Shown: piece after piece, positions 24,976 through 37,439 of the stretch
Numbering within the stretch: the stretch's first letter is position 1
Layout: each line of letters starts with the position of its first letter
Source: Rhodosorus marinus
Taxonomy: Eukaryota > Rhodophyta > Stylonematophyceae > Stylonematales > Stylonemataceae
NCBI GenBank assembly: GCA_029953675.1
Contig: JAMWBK010000010.1
Coordinates: 1,531,001-1,595,000, forward strand
Direction of reading: 5' to 3'
DNA length: 64,000 nucleotides
Notes under the pieces: generated by a model
The model's database searches: none
Told to the model about the DNA's origin: nothing
Seen by the model: only the letters and a program-made list of their open reading frames with translations
Translations under genes and position numbers: made by a program

Positions 24976-27900
24976 TCACAAGACAAACAAACAAACAGCG
25001 GTAAAACAGATCAGTCTAGCCTTGTCTTCGCGTCACAACTCCTATGTGACAGAACAGTTGATATTCCCCACCCTCCACCTTCGACCATTATGGCTTTCCG
25101 TCTCCCTCCCGTGCCCCTTTAACACTCACCAGCTGAGTCCCGTTTATCAAATGACGCCATTCTTACACGCCCACTACGCGTTTCTTATTTCCTACACAGG
25201 CTCGCGCTCTCGTAGTCTTATTGAATTTTCGTAGTTATTGCAGGTATCCTATCGAGATTCAACGCTCGATCTTGACTTGTCAACGACGAGAATTTGTTAG
25301 AAAATACACAGCCCTGACTTTCATCATTTCGTTGAGAACGCATGCAGTAGTGCTCAAGCGTTCTTCCAGCCCCCTTCTAGGGAAGAGCACCGGACACTGC
25401 GACCTTAGAATACCCACCCAAAAAGTTTGCTTGGTGGTGGATGCATCTTGTTTTATATTATTGTCGAAGAAATAATCGATATCGTGGTGGAAACTGGTAA
25501 ATCGCTTGAACCCCTTTCCAGAATCGAATTTTTCTTCAGGCATCGGCTTCCTTCCATTCATTGCTTCATATACCTTGCATCAATTTTCTATCATAATTCA
25601 AACTTCTTTCGACACTCGGAATTTGAATTTAATTTTATCGTGCAATTTATCTCCTGTAGTAGACTTTGGTTGGTGAATGGGTGGCCGGGGTTAAGCCAAT
25701 CGCTATGAAGTTCCTTCTAGGAATCCATTCCCCCATCAGCAGTTTTTATCTATTTATATTACTTTTTGAAGGATTTCGTGCTGGGGACGGGGCCTCTCCT
25801 GAAAAGGTTGAAGGCGCGATCACAGTAAAAAAAGATCTTCCCGTCTTTCACAACTTTTTTTTATAGGAAAACTCGGTTTAAGATCCCGCACGTCGGTGAG
25901 TGCGAAATTCGAACCGTGAGAAAAGGGCCGTGGAAGATCTGGAGCGCGGCAACTACAGATTGTCGATGCGGAGGCTGAACATGGATATTCGGTAATCTTC
26001 CTCGACTATAGTGTTCCTAGAACATAGGCGAGGATATTTGCTTCCGAGCTAAGCTGCACATCGTGTCTGAACCAAGCCCGTGGTCAGATTACAAGGACTA
26101 TAGCCAGTTTGGGCGGGTTGGCCAATATTCTTGTCTGAGTGGGCTAGTGGATATTGCTATACTGTTGAAGACTGGTTACTCAATTGGACGTCGGCTTCCC
26201 ATACTGAGTACGGTCTGATTCACGGGTAGTTGGTGAGGTGCAAAGAAAACTATTTTCGGGTAAAAAACTCCTGGGCGCTCTTTTTCGCGGGTGAAGCACC
26301 ACGGCATGGACAGGTCCAAATCCGAGAACCTCGGCAAATCCTTTTTGACCAATACGTCCTTGCTCGAAAAACTCCGGGCGCCAGCGTGCAGATTTTCGCG
26401 TTTAGCAGAGAAAACCTTGTACGCGGAGCCTCGTATGAGCAGGGTTCGCGCTACCATGCGGTACTATCCGAAGGAGATCCTCCAGTTCAGAATTTTGCTC
26501 CGTCAACCCCGAAGATTTTCGGCCTAACTCAGTTTGGGAACCAAACTGCAGGAAGTAGTATCGTGTGCGCGGGATGCGCTCTCACCAGGTACTCTTCCTC
26601 ACTAGTTGTCCAGCTGAATTCAGTGACAGGGGGCCTGGTACTAAATTCCCAATGACAGTCATGGTAGACAGAAGATCTTGGGCTTTTGATGCTCGTAGAT
26701 ATACTTTTTCGAAAGAAAAAGTACACCATATGTATGACACTTGCCACTATTTCTATGCTTCGAATAATCCTTCCCCCGTCCCACCCAAATGTTCGTATTT
26801 TGCAAATTATTGAATTGCATACTCAAGAATTTTCACAAAATTGAAGCGGATTTTCACATTATTTGTAATGAACATTGGTGTCGATTTGAGGGGTGGTTTC
26901 ATCGCATGAGGGAGGCGGCTGACACCTGGGTTCGTACAAGAAACAACATCTTCCACGAACATGTTCCAGCTCTGAATAACACCTTTTACAAACTGAACCC
27001 AAAACTGCATTTCAATTCTGATCAAATGAAAACTCGTAAGAGGGACTCTGGATGGGTTTGAACTATGAGGCGAGAGGTATATACTAGAAGCGAAGATCGA
27101 ATGCAAGGAGGGAGGGGGAGAGTAGCATAGGAAATCCTTTTCGTAAGGAGTTGCGGTGCCGTTTGTAAGGGCTCTGCTTGTCCCCATGCTTTTCGGCATA
27201 TACCTGGAGTTGCTGACGGTTGATCGGGCATTGATTCATCTGCTACTACTTGAGCATCGGAAATCGGGTGGAATATTTAGCATCTAGCAAGGGCTCTTGC
27301 AAATGAGGAGCAAGGAGGCATTGGGCTTAGGGGTTCAACCTAGAGGTTGACGACGAAGCATAGTGAGCAGTGATTTTTAGGAACAAGTGGGTTTCTCTTG
27401 TGTGATATTCCGTGTTGTCCGAAATGATTCAAGGACTATAGCAGGTAGACTAGGCATCGCCGCCCAATGAGACACCCGTGCCCTGCCGAGAAGGATATTG
27501 AGAAGTAGAGCTACCGAGTGGATTGTACTTTACATGCTAGATCGCGGACGTAGTATTGATTGTTTTTGCAACACGTTTAGAGATACCCTGCGGATTTGCT
27601 GAGAACGGGTGCTCTTTGCTCGCGAGTCGCTGCTCCCGCCATGCGTCAATCCTCACCCGTGTATACTGATAAAACCAGAACTCAGCTTTGGCAAGGCCTC
27701 GAACCGAAGCGGGGGCCCCGCGACAAGAAGTTTCGAGGGGATTCTATCTTCGGTTGGAACTTTCCCAGGGCTTAACAAACCGTATTGTGGCTTCCGGCTC
27801 AACAAGGTACAAGTTTACCCTTTGAAAGAGGACCTCTTGAACCTGTCCAACCATTTCTCTCAAGTGAAACTCGATTCTGTTAGAAAAAAAATGATGATGT

Positions 27901-29022
27901 TTCCCAATAGAGTGTGAAATAGTCTACAATCGGAACACAGCACAGGTTACAACCCGAGGTTGTACCACTGAAGTTGATCAAAGTAACTCTATTCGCTTGA
28001 GATATTGCGCAAATGTTCTGCGCGACAACCGGGTGCTGCACCTGTCATCGAGGATGTGGACCGCATCCCGTTTCGATCCTTGTGCACAAACACTATGGCT
28101 ATTCTCAGCGTTCATGAAGTACCAACCTAAATAAGCCGCCAAGAACGAAACGCCGCTATTGTGAACTTCCCACCACGAGACGCAGAGAGAACCACGGAAT
28201 CCCATCCCAAAGAGATATTGAGAAAATTGGCGAACAAGACTTATGAACAAAAGTTGTTCACAAAATATTTATTATAAAAAATTCCCTCCTGTGCCATGAT
28301 ATCGTATTTGCTTAAAAACTAAAAAATGGTACGAAATCATATTGAGAAAGAAATTTTGCTCCAGACGTCAAATCCTCGTAGTCAGTTAAGAAAAAGGACC
28401 CTTTCTGTTCTTCATTGAGATAATTCTTTGATTAATTGATTGTTTTGTAACGGAAAAGGAACGGGCATTTCTCTTCACCCAAGCACGTACCGCGGCAGAG
28501 ATGTTTAAGTGTCACCTGCTATCCCTCTCAAGAATCAAGTTGGGAGCATATGAAATATTTAAAAAATATAAATTTCCAAGGAAGGACACTGAAAAGAACT
28601 CATGATTCATCATAAACCTGCACTGTTTAGTGTGGCTGGCGAACGGATACTAAGTCGAATGCGGAGGAATTGATAAAGCGTCACATAAGAATCGTTCAGT
28701 CTATAAACCGAAGCGATAAGAGCTATTTTTATTCATAAACATTTAAAATAGGGTTTCATTATGAAATCGATTGATGGTCAGAGGTGACACTTAAGAAGAT
28801 TGCCTCAATGCGGAAGGGGGAAGCCAGGTCAGCCGATCGAACAGGAGTCGAGCTTAGTACGGGGTGCGTACGGCGCTGAGGTTTGATTTATGAGAGGCTG
28901 CGGCTAGTGGCTTGTAAACATTGAAAAGTGAGGAGCTAGTTGAAGACTGGGTGGTTGTTTCGGGGCACTCGGTAGTCAGTTTTCTTTTGCCTGTTTGCGT
29001 TTCGTTGTCGCGGATTGGTAAA
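24976..29022. other. Long gene-poor region
   Basis: About 4 kb without a supported gene. AT-rich at 25560-25870, 26690-26880 and 28260-28760. A 9-bp-arm hairpin (TACTTTTTC-GAAA-GAAAAAGTA) lies at 26702-26723. Several open frames of 80-140 codons around 26176-27231 overlap on both strands and resemble nothing known. The two flanking genes both start from its edges. Confidence 0.45.
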
Positions 29023-30958
29023 ATGCCCGGTGAGGTTCCTTCTGCGGAGATTGTACAAGATGTGATCGATGGAACGACAACAGAAGATGCTTTCGTAGAA
29101 CCTAAGGACACTCTGGCGGAGGACATAGTGCCCCCGGACGCAACTAGTGCGCTTGATGATGCAATGCCTACAGAACTCACGGCCGACGTGAATCATCTTG
29201 AAGCCGAAGGTGGCCAAGAAGATGGCGGGGATGGCCCGGACGATGGAGACGAGACTGTTCAAACGGAATCTGCTCCTGAGCCGGCTTCGAAAGCAAAGGC
29301 GTCTAAGGTAACCGGCGAAAAAGTTGTAAATAGCAAGATTCCCATCGTTCTGTGCAAGCCTGTCACGATGACGAGCTTGGCTTGATAGAGCGCCGCACAT
29401 CTAAGCACTCTAACCTATTTTTCGTTCACGTGCTGGGGATTTTGTATTCCGTGGAAAACCGAAACGACAGTCCGTTCCCATCGTCGTCTTTGTAAACAAG
29501 AAATCCGGTGGCCAGAAAGGAGAACGCATTTTTGGCGAGTTCCTCAAGGAGCTGCCCAAGGAGCACGTCTACAGCCTCACAGAAGGTGGCTTAGACCCAG
29601 GAATTGAGTTTTGCTATTCGCATGAGACTGTTCTCGTGAATGGACACCCTGAGAAGGTGACATTGTTGATCTCGATCAAGACACCCAATTTCCGCGTTGT
29701 GTGCTAACTGCTCCGTCTCTTGCCTCACGCACATTATGATGTTTGCTTGGCTTAGGCTAGAATCGTTGTCGCTGGAGGAGACGGTACTGTCGGATGGGTT
29801 GTCAGCGGCATTGACAAGCACGGAGAGCCAGACAAGAGTTTAACTCCAGTGGCTCACCTGCCGCTGGGAACCGGAAACGACATGGCGAGAGCCACAGGAT
29901 GGGGAGGTGGATATGACGGTGGAGAAGCCAAACAAGTTATTAGTCAAGTACGTAGATGCATACCTCATCTAGAATCATGTTGTTGCGTGCTCGGCAACCT
30001 CAGAAGTTGCTTACCATCGTATATAATCGATTCTCTCGCTCAGGTGAGAAGTGCAAAACCGATGCGACTCGACCGATGGAAAATGCACATTCAGGGCAAG
30101 AACGGAACCGTGGACGGTGAAAAGCAGGACCTTATGTTCTACAACTATTTCAGCCTTGGTGCAGATGCTCACGCTGCGTACGTTTTTCATCACATGCGAG
30201 AACAGAACCCTAAAAAGTTCACGAGCCGAACTAGAAACAAGTGCGTCCCTAGTCCCTCTCCACATCGCAAGCCGTGGCTCAGCGATTCTACGATGCCCTG
30301 CTGAAAGGTCTGCGCGGTTTCTTCTTGGTGCGTCGAATAGGTACTTCTACGTGAAGGCTAGCATCCGGTCTTTCCTTGCGGGGGATCATCCTCTCGCCAA
30401 GACAACAAAGGCCACAGTCGATGACGAAACTCTTCGGTTTGGCAACTCCGTGAAGACTATAGTTGGATTGAACATCCAAAGTTATATGGGGGGATCGGAT
30501 ATATGGGGAACACAGCACTCGTATTCACCAACTTGCTGCTGTTTGCCTGCCGCCTCGGATCTGCCCGCTGGATCTATGGGTGATGGAAAACTTGATCTGA
30601 TTGGCATTCGCGGAAATTTCAAGCAGGGTTTGATCAAGGTAATGCGAAGGCTCAAGTTGGGAATTGCCTCAACACGACCTCGGCTGAGGCTCATTTTGTT
30701 CCGTTTTTGGCATGACCAGGGCTTCAATTGTACCGGCGTCAGAATGGAACAAGGGAGGAAGATGGTTTTTGACTGTGACGAACCGACGTATGTGCAGGCT
30801 GATGGAGAACCTTGGAAGGTAGCCGAGCAAGTCAAAAGAGTTTTTCCGTTTGTCTCTATGGCCCTTGCTAATCTCTATCTCAATGTTACCAGGTCGACGG
30901 TCCGTTCAAGATGACAATTGATATGGCAGAGCCCGCAACCATGCTTACAAGGGCCTGA
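29023..30958 (+). CDS. Diacylglycerol kinase, plant cluster II-like (no C1 domains)
   Basis: Seven exons (29023-29307, 29471-29656, 29756-29947, 30044-30240, 30341-30638, 30720-30818, 30893-30958) give 440 aa. Exon 1 is an acidic 95-residue leader. The catalytic domain starts with VPIVVFVNKKSGGQKG, continues with the ATP-site VVAGGDGTVGW and HLPLGTGNDMARATGWGGGY, and is followed by the accessory domain (NYFSLGADA..., FH.MRE.NP.KF, QADGEPWK). Family enzymes phosphorylate diacylglycerol to phosphatidic acid at membranes, ending DAG signals and feeding phospholipid synthesis. No C1 zinc fingers or EF hands are present, as in short plant DGKs. The exon 1 donor (GTAACC at 29308) is inferred from frame and the adjacent exon. 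Otherwise joins are well supported. Confidence 0.88.
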
Positions 30959-31629
30959 ACCCAAAAGCTCGGATACTGACCGAGCGGGAGCGTATCTGCC
31001 CAGGATAAAAGTTTCAGCCTGAAAACTGGAAACCCGGTCAAATCGTTTCTTTTTTTCGTTGTGCACGACAAAGGTTTGTGCCCTCTTTGATCTGTGTAGC
31101 TTGATCACTGTAAACTATGAGCGCACAACGCGTTCTTGAGCAACTCGCGTGAGAGGAAGGCTTGGATCATTTGTAACTGAGAGTTACAGGACCCAACCCG
31201 CGAAAAGTAGCTTCATTTTAAGTGCAGAATAATACAGGCAGCCCCAGAGACTGACTCCTCCAGGGCCAGTCCAAGTCGCAACCAACACCTTCATTTTGAA
31301 ACAGGACCGTTGTTCCAGCAGTCCATTTTCTTGCATTGAGCCCTGCCCTTGGCATTCGGCCGCATCCGTGGACTTGGCCTGACAACTAGTGTCCCAAAAA
31401 AGTGCATTTTGTGATGACAAGAGAGAGACTGTCTGTCATTCCTCAGCTGGAGCAACATTTGAGAGCATTTCCACTGGTTTCCTGTGCAGCTTCGTATCGA
31501 AATTGATGAAAGATCGTCCATGCATAACATCACCTGCATACTCCGCTTCGGCAGACGTGACTGAGCGAGAAGCGTTTCGAGTTCCTCTGCAGCCTTTTGC
31601 AATTGACAAAGTAGAAGACGGAGAGGAAG
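30959..31629. other. Spacer, no gene recognised
   Basis: About 670 bases between two same-strand genes. Minus-strand frames here are shadows with no domain. Holds the DGK 3' UTR and the RraA promoter. Confidence 0.5.
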
Positions 31630-32107
31630 ATGAGTTTCCAGACGCCGGACTTGGTGGATGAGTTCCCCGATGAGGTCGAGGTTGGATGGTCTATGCTTAA
31701 AGGTTTTGGAGGAATGAAAAGTTTTTATGGTGTAATTGAGACTATCAGCACTTGTCAAGATAATACTAAAGTGAATTTCTCGCTCTCCAAGAACGGCAAA
31801 GGACGTGTCCTGGTTGTGGACGGGAAGGCTTCGTTAGAATGTGCGCTACTCGGGCACAGACTAGTAAAACTTGGCGCTTGAGAATGGCTGGCAGGGAATT
31901 GTAGTCAACGGCTGTATCCGAGACTCAAAAATGTTTTCTAGTCTTCCTATTGGCGTCATGGGATTGGCAACCAGCCCTCGGAAAAGTTCAACGCTTGACC
32001 ATGGGGAATTCGGCCAGGAATTACAATTCGCAAACCTCAAATTCAGGGACGGCATGTGGCTGTACTGCGATGAGGACGGAATAATTACCTCAGAGCGCAA
32101 CCTCTAA
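31630..32107 (+). CDS. RraA-like / HMG aldolase-type protein with apparent 1-nt frameshift
   Basis: The first 80 codons read as RraA family: MSFQTPDLVDEFPDEVEV, then GKGRVLVVDGKASLECALLGHRLV. That frame stops at 31881. The rest (LALENGWQGIVVNGCIRDSKMF, then PRKSST, and WLYCDEDGIITSE) continues in the +1 frame from about 31868 to the stop at 32107. Dropping one base near the AAAA run at 31866-31869 would give the usual RLVNLALENGW. No intron of plausible size removes the shift. Family members are trimeric; the E. coli protein inhibits RNase E, while others act as divalent-metal aldolases/decarboxylases, and plant homologues are poorly known. Without a check, this may be a sequencing error, a recent pseudogene or a real frameshift. 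About 158 aa if joined. Confidence 0.75.
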
Positions 32108-33290
32108 CAAGACTAGACAGTCCCCAAAGCGGTTTCTCGATGTGAGATGGATCCTACAACCAGAAGACCATCCCATCGAGAAACCAGGTCGGGGACCCTC
32201 TGTTTACGAGCTAGACATGGTAGTTGCAACTGCTCGCTTCGAGCCTCGGGCGCACACCAACCCAGGTGACGTAAGAGTTCCGAAGAGACCCCCGATTGGC
32301 TTTCAAGAAGCTGAACGCAGCTTATGTGAAACTTTATGTTTCTGCCAAGTTTGCGAAACTAGTTTAAAAAGAACGTGAACATTGTCGGTTTAATAATCGG
32401 CAGCATTGTGTGCAGAAGCTCCAGGCGAGAAAATCGCTTCTTAAATCCAACCTCATCCAATGGGCCCTTGAAAGCAGCATGGCATGGCAAGTTAAAGCCG
32501 GCGCAGTCCACACCAGACTCGAACAAACCCTGGTCGACACGTTTGGTTGAACCTTCTGGCAAGCCCGCGGACGCGGACGCGCACAGTAATTGTTCTGTCT
32601 CGATCCGGTTAGACGCCGCTTATGCTCTTTCCCCACCAGTTGTGGAGGCCGGTTAAGACCGATGAGATCGCTATGAACAATGCGCTTTCGGACGCAGATT
32701 ACCACTCTGTGCGGTATTAACATAAACCCGTATTTACATGGATAACAGTACAGGGGTTTCAACGGAAGGGGGAACTCCTGTTTTATTTTGACCACTCTGC
32801 ATTCCCAGTCGTCTCCTAGCTACGGACAACGTCCCAACGGCGGGCCCTTTCGGGCATGAAGGCACAGACCAGCTGCTCAAACGCTAGTACTCCGGCCAAA
32901 CCTGACTCAAGACTGTCGACGCCGTGTAACTGCTTGTGATATCTGTCCCGGGAAAAAGCTGTACGACGAGGTTACGGGCCACATGGTGGCCCGTAACCGT
33001 TTCCCTGCTGAAGGCCATGGCGAGGTACTTCAACACCGCCACGGCCTTCGAGGACACCCTGTCGCGTCCCTTTGAAGGATTCAGGAGCAACTATCTGTCA
33101 CCTGCAGGTCGATCGGCTTTCTCTCCAAGCTGTGAGAAAGGATCTCTGGGAAGGGGCCACAGTTTTGATCGCTGTAGATTGACGCAAGATGTGGAGGTAG
33201 CCAGTTTAATATATGGTATGAGGAATAAGCTGACGACCTGGGTGTGTTTCGAATGATGGATGGGTCTCTGGATGCGTGGTTTGTCGGGAA
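32108..33290. other. Spacer with one strong hairpin
   Basis: About 1.2 kb with no supported gene; the hairpin is listed separately. Open frames on both strands are short and unrecognised. Confidence 0.45.
32970..32998. repeat. Perfect hairpin, 13-bp stem and 3-base loop
   Basis: Arms 32970-32982 and 32986-32998 are exact reverse complements (GGTTACGGGCCAC), separated only by ATG. Lies in the spacer between the RraA-like gene and the P-loop kinase gene. Confidence 0.9.
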
Positions 33291-34186
33291 ATGCGTATTT
33301 GCTTTGTAAGCCCGGCGAAGGGCTTTCTTACTATCAGCTACAGCGGATCGACCTCAAACATATCGCGGAGAAAGTACAACCGGGTAGGGATGAAGAGTAG
33401 GAAATCGAAGCACCTGGAGCAGCTTCTCGATACACTGAAGCTAGACTCAGAGGAGAAGGAAGTAGGAGCTACATGGAAACCACCACATGTTCTTGTTCTG
33501 GTTGGTATCCCGGGAGCGGGCAAAACTACATTTGCAAGTCGTCTGGTCGAAAGGGGATGGTGAGCTATCTCGTTGCAGAAAACCAATCACAAATAGGAAT
33601 ATACCAGTTGCGAATTGCCTTGTATTATCGCCTGTTTCGATTGACCTCCTCGGAGGCCAAACACTGATAGACTCTCAACATGCATCGTTAGGGTTCGAGT
33701 CTGCCAGGACGTGCTTGGAACCCGTACCAAATGTGAACGCGTAGCCACGTCGAGCATCATGGAAGGAAAAAACATTGTGATCGATCGTTGCAACTTTAAC
33801 CGCAAGCAAAGGGAGCCTTGGGTTCGTAAGAAACTTGCCCTCCGTTTGGATATCAAAACTTCCAGAAGTCGTCACGGGCGTTCTATCCCAGGAGCTAACG
33901 GAAGGCCAAACCGTCTGCTCTTGTTCTAGGCATAGCGGAAGCCGGTAAATGTCAAATCGGCACCGTGGTGTTCGCGCTGGCATGGGAGGCGTGCCTAGAG
34001 CGAGTGCTGGATCGAGCCTATCATGAGACCCTGACGCCAGAGAGAGCGGATAGTGTGATTCGAGGGATGGCTTCTGAAATGCATTTACCGAGGCAGGAGG
34101 AAGGGTTTGACTTTGGTCGGATCATCAGGACAAGAGACGATTTCGAAAGTGTTTTCGAAGAAGTCTGCAGCGAACAGGCACGATAG
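33291..34186 (+). CDS. P-loop polynucleotide-kinase-like protein (AAA_33 type)
   Basis: Three exons. From the ATG at 33291 the exons 33291-33559, 33692-33825 and 33930-34186 give 219 aa; a second ATG at 33390 would give 186 aa. Walker A is VLVLVGIPGAGKTTFA. Exon 2 continues WVRVCQDVLGTRTKCE and the diagnostic VIDRCNFNRKQRE. Exon 3 closes with CLERVLDR..HETL, and MHLPRQEEGFDFGRII. This is the kinase module found in PNKP and in the N-terminus of plant bHLH140-type proteins, where it is fused to macro and aprataxin HIT domains. Here it stands alone. Members phosphorylate 5'-OH ends of nucleic acids or small substrates; the substrate cannot be told. The donor at 33826 (GTAAGA) and the others keep frame exactly. 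Confidence 0.83.
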
Positions 34187-34420
34187 CCATCAGCTCTCTC
34201 GTCTTCTGTAACGGGCCTAGAGTACAGCCCCGCTCCAGAAGACCTACGAGAATACGTCAGCTACACGAGGCCAAAGGGCCGCGATCTCCTTTATGACTGC
34301 TGGGCGAACTTGCTTGGGTGAATTTCAAGAATCCGGTTGTTGACTGGCGGGACCGAGGAGTTCTCTCAAGGGCAGGAGAATCGGATTTCTCAGAAGGTTA
34401 TGTTAATTTTTTTTGGGCTT

Positions 34421-35987
34421 CTACGTTAGCTTGGTCACAGTTTGTGGGCGAGGTTCGGAGTTAATACTATTGTCCCTGTTGCAGTTAATAAAGTCTGCAA
34501 CGGATTGGAAGAATCCCTCAATCCTCCAGGTATTGTTATGTGTACCGCCAGGAAAGCGAACCAGCTGCTTCTGCTCTGATGCACTTGCTTCAAAAAGTTG
34601 GCTCATCATGTTTGGCGGGACGAACTCGTCTTCCTCACCGGATAGGAAGAGAAGAGGAAGCTTCATACCTCCAACTCGCTTGAGCGAGAGCCACTTGTTC
34701 CTGGAGAGTAGCCGCAGAGGATCCTGCCAGAAGGAAGACATGAAGTGAAAATGATGCTCAGATGAAGCCCAGAGGCAGAGTCTTTGCTGGATACCGATAC
34801 AGATTACCGTGCGCCGCGGTCAAACGGAGAGGCAAACAAGCTCGGAGGGACTAGTCCAGTGCTGTCTCTGGATCTGAATACTCACCAGTAACGGGTGGAC
34901 ATATTTTATCATGTCAATAAGCGAAGTAAATGTATTCTCCAGAATAAGTCCACGAATATCGCCTTCGAACTTCTCCGTGAAATACAAAGCGACTGCACCA
35001 CCGAGAGATTCACCGTATACCCAGAGATTTTTCTGGTCGATGTCCGTTCGCGACCTAATGTAGGTCATGTTGGTCTCCGCATCTGTGCACATTCCCTTCT
35101 CAGAAGGCCTGCCCATGGATTCACCGTAACCTGAGCAGCACAAACGCGCGATGGTCAGATTCCCAGGGACACAACACCCGGCTTGGAGCGCAGTACCCTA
35201 CCCCTGTACGAAATCAGTAATATGTTGCATTCCACTGCACGATACAGTTCCGCTGCCTTTCTAAGGCGAAAGGACGCATTTTTGTCCGTCCCATGGAAAT
35301 ATATCACGGTTGCCACTCTGCTTGTGTCCTGCCCGTTCTTGATGAACCAACCAGAAATCGCTACCTTGTCACTGGTCACGACGTTAACGTCCTCAAAATC
35401 CATCCCAAATCTCTGTTGTTTGGGAAGGGAAAGAAGGCACAGATTTTAGTAACAGGAGGTACACTACGGGAGGGACAAGTACAGTGCTTCGGAGGGGTAG
35501 GCTGGTAGCCCCCTTGCCATCGCAAATTCTCATTCTTGCTTAGAACTAGGTGGCAACTTACTCCTGGATTTCCTTTGTTCAACGACGACGGCCAGTACAC
35601 CAGTTTGTCTTGAATAATATACAGGCCTAAAATAGATAACGCGATCGTTGTAAGAGTCCCACCAGCAATGGCTTTGGTGGCGATCCCCCATCGAACCAAG
35701 TCCCGTGCGGACAGAGAGTGTTTCGAGCGCGTGACATCAGGCTCAACGGCACCCTCGGTCGCGATCTTAGAATCGACGTACGCAACCTGTTCAACACGAT
35801 GTGTGGGCCCCCCAAGCAACGGTCCTGGAAGGGAGTCACTGGGTAGAACAGATCCCAACGAAAAAAGGGACGCTCCAGCTACCAGAATTGAAGAGGAACT
35901 CAAGGAACAAACGCAGCTTGCAGAGTTCCGCCGGGACCGCGTTGTTGTCAAGATGACATTTCCAGTCGATACAAAACAGGCGTCCAT
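34421..35987 (-). CDS. ABHD13/BEM46-like alpha/beta hydrolase
   Basis: Four exons (35987-35562, 35412-35202, 35130-34886, 34723-34421) give 394 aa from the first ATG; the same frame is open without an ATG back to 36116. Around residue 110 a membrane segment (LTTIALSILGLYIIQDKLVYWP) matches ABHD13/BEM46. The hydrolase fold follows: VIYFHGTDKNA (oxyanion HG), SYRGYGESMGRPSE, the nucleophile GESLGG, the acid in SGEEDEFVPP, and the histidine in GGTHNNTW. Plant WAV2 and fungal Bem46 affect root bending and polar growth; substrates are unsettled. The roughly 100-residue N-terminal extension ahead of the helix is unusual and Ser/Val-rich, perhaps a targeting sequence. The 234-base gap to the P-loop gene is 3' UTR-like. 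Confidence 0.85.
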
Positions 35988-36116
35988 GGGTACCGAACCC
36001 ACGAAGATACCGAGGAGCGGAATTATCGTCGTGGCTTCAGGAAGATAGAGCACCCCACGCACTCTGCAGCTCGACTTCCCGATCCAACGTGATATCAAAC
36101 TGGTGCCAAAGATCAC

Positions 36117-37439
36117 CGATCAAACAACCCCATCAGTGCCCACTCCAAAGCACGAATTCTAACCTCCTGCCACACCACCAACCAGAAACGCAAAACACGT
36201 GACCAGCAGGGAAAGAACAGCTTCTTCAAAAAAAGCCTTACTACAGTATTCAGCTTCCGCGTTCGGGCCCCTCGGACCTTTACCCTTCAGGATTTACCCT
36301 CCCGCAAGCCCCCCTCCTTACCTACCAGGCAATGTTCATAAATTCCTCATCAGCCCCTGACCTGTCCAGTCCTATAACCTCCCAATCCCCCCACATGCAG
36401 TCGTCTTCCTCCGCAAATGTGAATCGTCATGCATAGGTTAAGTCCGCAAATTGTCGTGTTTTTTTGTTTTGTTCAGTTATTAGAAGCCATTTACCACATC
36501 GTCTTCCCAACAGGGGAACCTTCCAGTTGACACCCCGCCATTCAAGCCGAAATTAACATTTGTCTAACGACATTTTAGTCAGGACTGTTCTTTTCTGGCT
36601 CGTCTCTCATGAGGTACCCCGAAAAAAAAAAGGGAGTTCCTTACCTTTTTTTTTTGGTTTACAATAGAGACTCGTTCCATCACGCTTTTTAAAATAGAAA
36701 TATCATGATAGAGCTTGTTTTTATAGATAAATAGGGTTTGGGCGGGGCCATAATCTTGTATTATAAATATATTGATTTCTGAGGGCGGAAATATTTCTTC
36801 AATTCTAACTAGCCGATGTGTTGATTTTTATTTGTTTTAAGTGATAAATGATTGACTTTCAAACGGATTTTCATTTTGAGGGGGAAAACCGATTGCCATT
36901 TGTTTGCTTTAAGTTTGGAGGCGGTAAGAGATCTTTGAGCTCCAAAATTTTTTGCCCTCCAAATGATTGTAAAACATGCTAATCAATTTATTCGAGAACT
37001 GTTACCCCTAAGAAGTCGAATCCGTTTCCGATAGAGCAATTTTGTCCTCTAAGAGTACCCCCCTTCTCAAAAAATATAGTCTGAATTGGGAGCTGTTGGC
37101 TGGATGTTATTTTTGAAAGAAAAAGTATCGATTGCGAAAATGAATGGATGTGAGGAGTAGTCCGGCACCGCAGATCAATCACTATTTGCCGCGAGGTCCT
37201 GTCTTCAGAGGACACAATGAATGACGATGGAGGCATCTACCTGCCCCGCCGCAAAACTACGCTCAGGTTCTTTTAATGAAGTCAGCACCAACCAGGGCAC
37301 GTCAATCGCTCCAATGTTATGTTAATGAAACCGGATAGCAGTCTAGAATTGGGCATGGGCCGCCTTGAATATCTGGTTGGCATAAGCGGGCACCAAGATC
37401 ACAGCTCCAGAGAGATGCGTAACTAGTAGGCTTCTTAAT
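36117..37439. other. AT-rich spacer
   Basis: About 1.3 kb. Contains an A10/T10 inverted repeat at 36622-36655 (A10GG, ten-base loop, CCT10) and otherwise AT-rich sequence. No gene supported; promoter of the hydrolase at its left edge, 3' end of MsrB at its right. Confidence 0.5.

Noticed and set aside
36622-36655. A10/T10 inverted repeat as a member of the hairpin class
   Set aside because: Homopolymer arms arise easily by slippage, so it is weak evidence for the same process.
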